From CAYOYK01 sp964408185 (lineage in GTDB: Bacteria > Bacillota > Clostridia > Christensenellales > Aristaeellaceae), in assembly GCA_964408185.1 (NCBI GenBank), contig CAYOYK010000010.1, forward strand, positions 1 to 64,000: a stretch of DNA of 64,000 bases. Direction: 5' to 3'. A program made the position numbers and the translations under genes. Shown here in pieces: positions 58,274-64,000 of the stretch. The notes below the pieces were generated by a model. It was not told the DNA's origin. It did not search any database and worked only from the letters and a program-made list of their open reading frames with translations. Position 1 is the stretch's first letter. Every line of letters starts with the position of its first letter.

Positions 58274-58605
58274 CCGCTGTGTCCTTTGTGCGCAAGTTGG
58301 CCCTGCCTAGGACGTCGAAACATTTCCACCAAAAGCATCATACCATTCAATCCCCTCTCTGTCCAGCGCTCCGTCCCCAAAAACCGCCTGAACACGCTCG
58401 GAACCCGTTGCAGGACATGCGGAGCTTGTGGCGAAAGAATAACCGACAGCCTTTCGTTGCCCCCGCGCGTCAGCACAAACCCGGACGGTCGTGCCGTATC
58501 GCCCGTTTTGCGGCGGGGCAAACAAGGCTGCGCGGCGCGGCCCGCAAAGCGGCGCTTGCGCGGGAGCCCGGCCGCGATCGGCCCAATCAAAGAGGGGGAA
58601 TCAAG
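58274..58605. other. Divergent intergenic region
   Basis: 332 nt between a minus and a plus gene. It contains the minus-strand promoter at 58337-58365. No other feature is recognised; a promoter for the plus gene is not obvious. Confidence 0.5.
58337..58365 (-). promoter_or_regulatory. Promoter of the Pr6Pr-like gene
   Basis: Minus-strand TGGACA (58360-58365), 17-bp spacer, TATGAT (58337-58342). Confidence 0.72.
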
Positions 58606-59271
58606 TTGCCCATTAAAAAGCTGTTCCGCTACCTGTTGCCCGTGCTGGCAATCCCTTTCCTCGGCATACTGGACAGCCTGTGGATCGCGCGCCTGTCCTA
58701 TGTAAACGCCATGGCCGTCGCCGCCAGAACGATGGCTTCGGCGTGCTCTACCCTGCTGAGCTGGCCTTTGCAGATCTTGGCGATTGCGTGCTTGGCCGTC
58801 ACCGCCATTTGCGCGGAGAGCGGCAAGGCGCGGCGGGCCAAGGGCTTTCATTTGGGCATGATGCTGGGGTTCGCGGGGCTTCTCTGTATCACGGTAACCG
58901 TCGGCCTTTTTGCGCCGAGATGGGTGGCCGCGCAATTCATCAGCATGCCGGAAATATCGGCCGCGACGGCGGTTTACCTGCGCGTATTTGCCGCCGCGCT
59001 GGGAGCCGTTTCGCTGGTCGGCTTCCTGCTGGGGCAGATCGTTTTCAAGCGCTATTCCATGACGCGCACGCTGATCGTCTGCGGCGCGCTGTGGTCGGTC
59101 GGCTATGCGCTGGCGTGGCTGCTCACGGGGCTGCCGGGGCTGGGCGTCGCCGCCCTTGCGCTGGCGGACGGCCTGTTGTTTGCGACGTACCGCGTTCTGC
59201 CGTTTGCGTTTGTGCCTTGGCGGCTGTACTATCAGGATTTTTTGCAGCCCGATCTCGGCGCGAGCGTATAA
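58606..59271 (+). CDS. Half-length MATE-like membrane protein
   Basis: 221 residues, six membrane helices. The segments VYLRVFAAALGAVSLVGFLLGQIVFKRYSMTRTLI and LPGLGVAALALADGLLF recall helices of MATE transporters, but the length is half of a MATE protein. It may be a stand-alone small transporter, a truncated relic, or an unrelated family. TTG 58606 is chosen from GAGGGGG 7 nt upstream. Confidence 0.6.
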   Translation: MPIKKLFRYLLPVLAIPFLGILDSLWIARLSYVNAMAVAARTMASACSTLLSWPLQILAIACLAVTAICAESGKARRAKGFHLGMMLGFAGLLCITVTVGLFAPRWVAAQFISMPEISAATAVYLRVFAAALGAVSLVGFLLGQIVFKRYSMTRTLIVCGALWSVGYALAWLLTGLPGLGVAALALADGLLFATYRVLPFAFVPWRLYYQDFLQPDLGASV

Positions 59272-59291
59272 AGCGCGCGCGGCAAAAACGC

Positions 59292-59331
59292 TTCAAAAGG
59301 GGAGAGCCGAACGGCTCTCCCCCCTTTTGAA
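59292..59331. terminator. Bidirectional terminator
   Basis: TTCAAAAGGGGAGAGCCG / CGGCTCTCC(CC)CCTTTTGAA, about 17 pairs, with A-rich and T-rich flanks. Serves the plus MATE-like gene and the minus GNAT gene. Confidence 0.9.
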
Positions 59332-59340
59332 CGCGCACGC

Positions 59341-59757
59341 TTACCCCGGCTCCTTCATCATAAAGCGTTCGCCATAGCGCGTAAAGCCCACATGCTCGTA
59401 GAAGCCCTGCGCCGTGCTGGTGATCAGCAGCCCGCGCAGGCGGCAAAAGCGCTCGTCGCTCATCACATAGCGCAGGAACGCCAGCCCGATGCCTTGCCCG
59501 CGCAAGCGCTCGTCCAGCACCACGTCGGCCAAGTAGAAGGTCGTGGCCAGATCGGTCATCACCCGGCAGAAACCCACGGGCTTGCCGGAGGCGTCCAGCA
59601 CGCCGAAGCAAAGCGTGTTGCGCATGCTTTTGCGGATGATGTGATCCTTGCGGTTTTTGGCCCAGTAGGTGGTGCAAAGCAGCGCGCGCACCGCCGGGAA
59701 AGCCAGCCTGCGGCGCTTGCAGGTGAACGTGTAGCCCTTGAACGGTTGATCCTTCAT
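59341..59757 (-). CDS. GNAT acetyltransferase
   Basis: 138 residues: FGVLDASGKPVGFCRVMTD, DVVLDERLRGQGIGLAFLRYV (acetyl-CoA loop RGQGIG) and the end GLLITSTAQGFYEHVGFTRYGERFMMKEP. Small cytoplasmic N-acetyltransferase of unknown substrate. About 115 nt downstream of the TraB/GumN gene. Confidence 0.92.
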   Translation of the reverse strand: MKDQPFKGYTFTCKRRRLAFPAVRALLCTTYWAKNRKDHIIRKSMRNTLCFGVLDASGKPVGFCRVMTDLATTFYLADVVLDERLRGQGIGLAFLRYVMSDERFCRLRGLLITSTAQGFYEHVGFTRYGERFMMKEPG

Positions 59758-59873
59758 GCGTATGCCTTCTTTGTGCGATGTGTTGTTTGATACGCGGCAG
59801 GTTCGGTGGCTCGCGCAGCGGCTCCTCCGGCGGCAGGAATTGATTTCCCCTTTGCGGCATGCGGGCGACGCGC

Positions 59874-60818
59874 TTACTCAATGACAGCGCTCACAACCTC
59901 CACCTCGTACCCCCTCCGCGTAAGCAGCGCAGGCACGCTGTACGCCGACGGAACCAGATGCAGCAGCCCCACCGTGACAAAGTACGCGCGTCCTCCGCCC
60001 TCCGTGAGCATGGCCTCCACGCCGTCCGCCATTGTGACATTGCGCTGCAAGATCAGCTTCTCGTTGTATTCCTCGCACAGCGCCTCGTAGCCGGGCACGA
60101 GGTAGCCGCTCAGGTAGCTATCGGCAAAGCGGTCGATGCGCCCGTTGTGCCACCACTCCGGCCAGAAGCGCATGTCCGCGTCGGTTCCGGTGAGCGCGGC
60201 CGGATCAAGATACGACTCGCAGGTGGAGGCAACCAGATACTCCTGCAATTCCGGGGAAAAGCTCTCCATGGCGGCGATCTGGCTCTCCACGGTCTCCAGA
60301 TAGCGCGTCTCGCGGTCGCCGACGCAGCCGCGCACATAGGTCTCCACGCCGTACTGCTGGGCTGCCGCAATATCGCTTTCGCCCATGACCTCGGCGGTCA
60401 GATAGGTGGAAAAGGTACTCATCACCGCCCACGGGCGGAAGCTGTTCAGGCTGTCCGCGGAAAGTCCCAGCTTTTCCGCGGACAGCCGCACCAGCGCGTA
60501 GGCTTCGGGCGAAATGTGCTCGCTCAGCTTGCTGCCGTCCGAGTAGGTGGTCGCCAGCAGCGTACAGCGGTACGCCTCGGCGGACTCCGTATCGCACTCG
60601 AAGGCGAACACGTCCGCCGCGTCGATGGCGGCCTGCATGGCATCCGATACCGGGTACATATCCGCCGTGCCGATGTGAATAGACCCCAGCAGGTAGACCG
60701 TGTTGCCCTGATAGCTCGCGCGATAGAGCACGCCCTCGCTGCCGCCCGTTTCGGCGGCGCCGACGGACGCAACCAGCAGAAGCGCGGCGCAGAGAAGAAT
60801 GGACAGTCGCTTTTTCAT
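59874..60818 (-). CDS. TraB/GumN-family exported protein
   Basis: 314 residues: signal peptide (1-22, SVGA-AET), VLYRASYQGNTVYLLGSIHIGTADMYP (GSIH/HIGT motif), AFECDTES, LNSFRPWAVMSTFSTYL, and C-terminal GGGRAYFVTVGLLHLVP. This is the TraB/GumN (TIKI-like) family, putative metal-dependent proteases of the Tiki type, here outside the cell. ATG overlaps the helicase stop (ATGA). Confidence 0.92.
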   Translation of the reverse strand: MKKRLSILLCAALLLVASVGAAETGGSEGVLYRASYQGNTVYLLGSIHIGTADMYPVSDAMQAAIDAADVFAFECDTESAEAYRCTLLATTYSDGSKLSEHISPEAYALVRLSAEKLGLSADSLNSFRPWAVMSTFSTYLTAEVMGESDIAAAQQYGVETYVRGCVGDRETRYLETVESQIAAMESFSPELQEYLVASTCESYLDPAALTGTDADMRFWPEWWHNGRIDRFADSYLSGYLVPGYEALCEEYNEKLILQRNVTMADGVEAMLTEGGGRAYFVTVGLLHLVPSAYSVPALLTRRGYEVEVVSAVIE

Positions 60819-63340
60819 GATTCCAACTCCTTCAAATAGGATAGCGCGGTCGGCAGGTCGTCGTCCCGCGCGAGCCACTCCGGCGGCAGCAGCCGCTGAT
60901 AGGCCCAATCGTCGTAGCGCGTGTCTATCAGCAGCACCAGCCCGCGGTCGGTCTCGCTGCGGATCACGCGGCCGGCCGCTTGCAGCACTTTTTGCATGCC
61001 GGGGTAGATGCACGCGTACGCGAAGCCGTCGCCAAACCGCTGCTGATAGAAGCCGCGCAGTGTGTTGAGCCGGAGCGACGGCGTGGGCAGCCCGACCCCG
61101 ACGATGAACGCGCCGATCAGCTGGTCGCCGGGCAGATCGACCCCCTCCGAGAACAGCCCGCCCAGCACGCACAGGCCTAGCACAGGGCCCTCCTCGCTGG
61201 TAAAGCCGGCCAAAAAGCGCTCGCGCGCGTCGTCGCTCATGTCGCTCTCCTGCACCAGCAGCGGCGGCGCGGGCAGATCGCTCAGCGGGGCAAGCACGAG
61301 GCTCAGGTAAGCGTAGCTGGGAAAGTACGCGATGTACTTGCCCGGCCTCTCGCTGACCGACCGCGAGATCGCCTGCGCGACTGCCCCGGCGGTCGCGTCC
61401 CGGCTGCGGTAGCGGGTGTCCACGCGCATGCGCGCCACGCGCAGGTTCTCCGGCGGAAACGGCGAAGGCAGCGCGAAGCACGCGTCGTCGGCCTCGCCGC
61501 CCAGCAGGTCGCGCATCGCGTCCAGCGGGGTGAGCGTCGCGCTGAAGCAGACCACGCCGCGCATCCGCCGCGTGGCAAGCCGAAGCTCCTTGCCCGGCAG
61601 CAAGCAGTACAGCGTCAGCGTGCGGGAGCGGCCCCGGCAGCTCAGCAGCACGGCGTACTCGTCGCCCAGCCTGTCCCACGCGTAGAGCAGGCTGAAGCAC
61701 CGCCGGAACCATTCCCCGACCTCACGCTGAAACGCCGCGTCCCCGCAGGGATGCCCCAGCACCGCGCCAGCCTCGTTGCGCAGGGCTTCCAGCGCCGAGC
61801 AGAGCGACGGAGGCAGCTCGCGCAAGCGGCCCTCCCGCAGGGGCGCGGCAGTTCGCGGCGGGACTGCGGCGACTGTTGGCAGGGATGCGACGGCTCGCAG
61901 CGAGGGAGCGGCGGCCGTTGGCGGGGGCATGCTGTCTGGCAGCGAGGGAGCGGTGGCCTCCGTCGGCGGGGGCATGCTGTCTGGCAGCAGGGGCGCGCTG
62001 TCCTCCTGCGCACGGTTCTCCCGCGCGGGCGGCGGCTCGTCCGGCTCCGGGCCGATCGCCTCTGGCAGATCGAGCGCCTGCAGCTCCCGAAGCAGCGCGC
62101 TCAGCGCCTTGTAATAAGGGTGCGAGCGTCCGCAGGCCTTCCCCGCCGCCGTGCGGTGGCGCGTCAGCTCGCCCGTGGACGCCTCGCCGGAAAACATCTC
62201 CCGCGAGCGCTCCAGCAGATGATGGGCCTCGTCCACCAGCAGCGTGCATTGGCTGCGTCGGCTTACCAGCCGCCGCACCTGCGCCTGCGGATCAAACACA
62301 TAGTTATAATCCATCAGCACCACGTCGGCCAGCACCGTCAGCGCCAGCGCAAACTCAAACGGGCAAATGTGATGATGGTCGGCGACCCGCCGGATGACCT
62401 CGTCCGTCCACAGCTCGTCCATCGAGGTGATCTCCTCGATGGCGTCGCGCTGGCGGATGAAGTGTCCCTTCGCGCGCGGGCAGGACTCCGGGCTGCATCT
62501 CGCGGCTTCGGGGCAGAGCTTCTCCTTGGCGGTCAGCACGCTCACGCGCGCGCGCATGCCCTGCGCACGCATGCGCTCCAGCGCGTTCAGCGGGCTTTGC
62601 CGCGCGGTGGTGCGCGCGGTCAGGTAGAGCAGCTTGCTGGTTTTGCCGCGCGCCAGCGCCTTGAGCGCCGGGTACAGCACCGCCGCCGACTTGCCCGTGC
62701 CCGTGGGCAGGCTGGCGAACAGCCGCTTGCGCTTGCCGATGGCTGTGTAGACCTGCACCGCCATTTCCCGCTGGCCGGGGCGGTACTGCGCAAAAGGGAA
62801 CGGCAGCGCCTCCAGCGACGCGTCGCGCGCCTGCTGATGGGAGGCCTCCCGCCGCGCGACGACCAGATAGGCCGACAGCATGGCCAGCGCCTCGGAGCGG
62901 GCTTGCTCGGCCGTAAGAGACTCCTCGTACCGCGCGCGCGGGACGCCGTCCTCGCTGACATAGCTCACGCAGATGCGCGCGCCCGGACGATCCTCCTGCC
63001 AGCAGAGCATGGCGGCGTACAGCACCGCCTGCGCCCGATGCTCCGGGTAGGGGGCCGGGGGCGGCTCCGCGCCGCAGAGCTTGAGCTCGTCGATGTAGGG
63101 GACCTCGCCGTCCGTGAACGCGTCCATGCGCCCGTAGATCGTCACGCGGTCGCCATCCGCCTCGACGGTTGCGGAAATGGGCTTTTCGGTTACGGCTTCG
63201 GGCGGGAGGGCCTCCTGACGGCGGATGTGCGCGCGCATGCCCGCAAGCAGCGCCGCCGCATCGCCGCCCGGCGTGATGTCGGGCTGAAAATAGGTCAGCT
63301 CCACCAGCGCCCGTACCGAGACCCGAAACTCCATGCTCAC
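60815..63340 (-). CDS. DinG/XPD-like superfamily 2 helicase
   Basis: 841 residues. An N-terminal PD-(D/E)XK-like nuclease module is possible (about 30-110: ISATVEADGDRVTIYGRMDAF, YIDELKLCG). Helicase motifs: Walker A SLPTGTGKS, DEAHH, four-Cys iron-sulfur region (KLCPEAARCSPESCPRAKG), and motifs V-VI (GGLFSEGVDLPGDQLIGAFIVGVGLP, QAAGRVIRSETDRG). A Pro/Ala-rich insert with 15-residue repeats lies at about 450-510. GTG 63340 follows GGGAGG; ATG 63334 is an alternative. Confidence 0.9.
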   Translation of the reverse strand: MSMEFRVSVRALVELTYFQPDITPGGDAAALLAGMRAHIRRQEALPPEAVTEKPISATVEADGDRVTIYGRMDAFTDGEVPYIDELKLCGAEPPPAPYPEHRAQAVLYAAMLCWQEDRPGARICVSYVSEDGVPRARYEESLTAEQARSEALAMLSAYLVVARREASHQQARDASLEALPFPFAQYRPGQREMAVQVYTAIGKRKRLFASLPTGTGKSAAVLYPALKALARGKTSKLLYLTARTTARQSPLNALERMRAQGMRARVSVLTAKEKLCPEAARCSPESCPRAKGHFIRQRDAIEEITSMDELWTDEVIRRVADHHHICPFEFALALTVLADVVLMDYNYVFDPQAQVRRLVSRRSQCTLLVDEAHHLLERSREMFSGEASTGELTRHRTAAGKACGRSHPYYKALSALLRELQALDLPEAIGPEPDEPPPARENRAQEDSAPLLPDSMPPPTEATAPSLPDSMPPPTAAAPSLRAVASLPTVAAVPPRTAAPLREGRLRELPPSLCSALEALRNEAGAVLGHPCGDAAFQREVGEWFRRCFSLLYAWDRLGDEYAVLLSCRGRSRTLTLYCLLPGKELRLATRRMRGVVCFSATLTPLDAMRDLLGGEADDACFALPSPFPPENLRVARMRVDTRYRSRDATAGAVAQAISRSVSERPGKYIAYFPSYAYLSLVLAPLSDLPAPPLLVQESDMSDDARERFLAGFTSEEGPVLGLCVLGGLFSEGVDLPGDQLIGAFIVGVGLPTPSLRLNTLRGFYQQRFGDGFAYACIYPGMQKVLQAAGRVIRSETDRGLVLLIDTRYDDWAYQRLLPPEWLARDDDLPTALSYLKELES
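61875..62000. repeat. 45-bp tandem repeat inside the helicase gene
   Basis: GGCGGGGGCATGCTGTCTGG recurs at 61920 and 61965, part of a 45-bp unit present about 2.5 times. It encodes a 15-residue unit with core LPDSMPPPT in the linker between helicase domains and stays in frame. Confidence 0.85.
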
Positions 63341-63365
63341 GGCAGCGCCTCCCGTATCGCCCTCA

Positions 63366-64000
63366 TCAATCGCGGTTGCGCGCGATGAGCAGCAGCCGCA
63401 CAAGCTGCAGCAGGCTGCTGATGGCCGCGGCCACGTAGGTCAGCGCGGCGGCCTGCAGCACGGCCTTTACGCCGCGCATTTCTTCCTCGTCCACATAGCC
63501 GCCCTGCTCCAGCGCCTGCGTGGCCCGACGGCTAGCGTTGAACTCCACCGGCAGCGTAATCAGCGAGAACAGCAGCGCCAGCGCAAAGCACCCGATGCCC
63601 ACGTACAGCAGCGGCTTCCAGCTGAAGATCAGCCCGACCAGAAAAATAGGAAAGTACAGGTTGCTGCCGATATTGACTACCGGCACAATCGCCGTGCGCA
63701 GCTTGAGCGGCGCGTAGCCGGAGGCGTGCTGCATGGCATGCCCGCACTCGTGCGCAGCGATGCCGAGGGCCGCGACGCTATCGGAGCCGTACACGCCGTC
63801 GCTCAGGCTGAGCGTATTGTGCTTGGGGTCGTAGTGATCGGTCAGGCTGCCTTGCACATGCCCGATGCTCACATCGCCGCAGCCGGACCGGCTGAGCAGC
63901 TCGCGGGCGACGTCCTTGGCGGGAAGGCCGCTCTTGGCGCGCACCTTGCCGTATTGCTTGTACGCCGAGCTGACGCGCCACTGGGCCCACAGGCCAAGCA
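63366..64000 (-). CDS. YugP-type zinc metallopeptidase, N-terminus outside window
   Basis: Zn-binding HECGH motif in ALGIAAHECGHAMQHASGY, three membrane helices and a C-terminal LLQLVRLLLIARNRD. This is the YugP (Zn_peptidase_2) membrane protease family. The frame stays open to the window edge with WAQWRVSSAYKQYGKVRAKSG, so the protein starts beyond 64000. Upstream of and probably co-transcribed with the helicase gene. Confidence 0.9.
   Translation of the reverse strand, partial: LGLWAQWRVSSAYKQYGKVRAKSGLPAKDVARELLSRSGCGDVSIGHVQGSLTDHYDPKHNTLSLSDGVYGSDSVAALGIAAHECGHAMQHASGYAPLKLRTAIVPVVNIGSNLYFPIFLVGLIFSWKPLLYVGIGCFALALLFSLITLPVEFNASRRATQALEQGGYVDEEEMRGVKAVLQAAALTYVAAAISSLLQLVRLLLIARNRD

Noticed and set aside
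61751..63388. 545-codon plus-strand frame opposite the helicase, and similarly 12198-13520
   Set aside because: Both are Arg/Gln/Ala-rich antisense shadows of recognisable minus-strand genes.
1..64000. tRNA genes, rRNA, insertion sequences, phage genes
   Set aside because: I looked for T-loop motifs, transposase-like proteins and terminal inverted repeats by eye and found none; a computed scan could still reveal small items.

Overview
The window is GC-rich, densely packed bacterial chromosome with short intergenic gaps. It has clean TTGACA/TATAAT-type promoters, Shine-Dalgarno sites of the GGAGG type and many intrinsic terminators. The gene content points to a Clostridia-class member of the Bacillota, probably a gut or rumen anaerobe: an IspH-ribosomal S1 fusion behind hutP-cmk-plsC, a Spo0A-type DNA-binding domain, class B sortase, a sodium-pump decarboxylase, NfnAB, TSCPD, DUF3737, DUF4176 and YugP proteins. 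This taxonomic placement is inference from gene families. I see no rRNA, tRNA, CRISPR array, insertion sequence or prophage.

Layout. 1-1592 (+): end of a Na+-translocating decarboxylase beta subunit, its gamma subunit, a membrane protein and a Usp-like protein, closed by a terminator. 1777-2370 (+): HD-domain protein. 2432-5233 (-): metNIQ methionine importer behind a leader that encodes a Met/Cys-rich peptide followed by a terminator. 5294-10097 (+): transglutaminase, PilC, four small pilin-like proteins and PilT as one operon. 10153-13507 (-): M28 peptidase interrupted by an amber codon, acyl-CoA thioesterase, glycosyltransferase-like protein. 13517-15831 (+): capF-capG for UDP-L-FucNAc. 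15898-18615: secreted and membrane-anchored unknowns. 18722-21740: LacI regulator, degenerate Spo0A paralogue, DUF378 and beta-propeller proteins. 21935-24174 (+): TSCPD protein, DEAD-box helicase, CofE-like ligase. 24186-27153 (-): nitroreductase, VOC-GNAT fusion, GNAT, DUF3737.

27332-28653 (+): an LXG-like glycine-rich protein with a DUF4176 partner. 28760-32281 (-): MacAB-like adaptor/ATPase/permease behind a promoter with 11-bp-phased repeats. 32345-33373 (-): sortase B. 33475-37511 (-): hutP-cmk-plsC-ispH/S1. 37544-37808 (-): an unannotated structured RNA with its own promoter and terminator. 37856-40555 (-): ridA-nfnA-nfnB. 40627-41383 (+): DUF3795. 41499-44133 (-): copper ATPase. 44190-47493 (-): FecBCD-type metal-chelate ABC importer with a switch-like leader and upstream direct repeats. 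47710-52395 (-): a REC-GGDEF-EAL-PAS-GGDEF c-di-GMP protein split by an amber codon. 52805-56650 (-): a five-gene operon with an autoregulated TetR gene. 56888-59331: TspO, Pr6Pr-like and MATE-like membrane proteins. 59341-64000 (-): GNAT, TraB/GumN-like protein, DinG-like helicase, YugP metallopeptidase (cut by the window edge).

Most interesting signals: the Met/Cys leader peptide before metNIQ, the candidate ncRNA, the anti-terminator/terminator pair before the Fec importer, two genes interrupted by in-frame UAG where sense codons are expected, the PilT-only pilus-like operon, and phased direct repeats before the Fec and tspO promoters.
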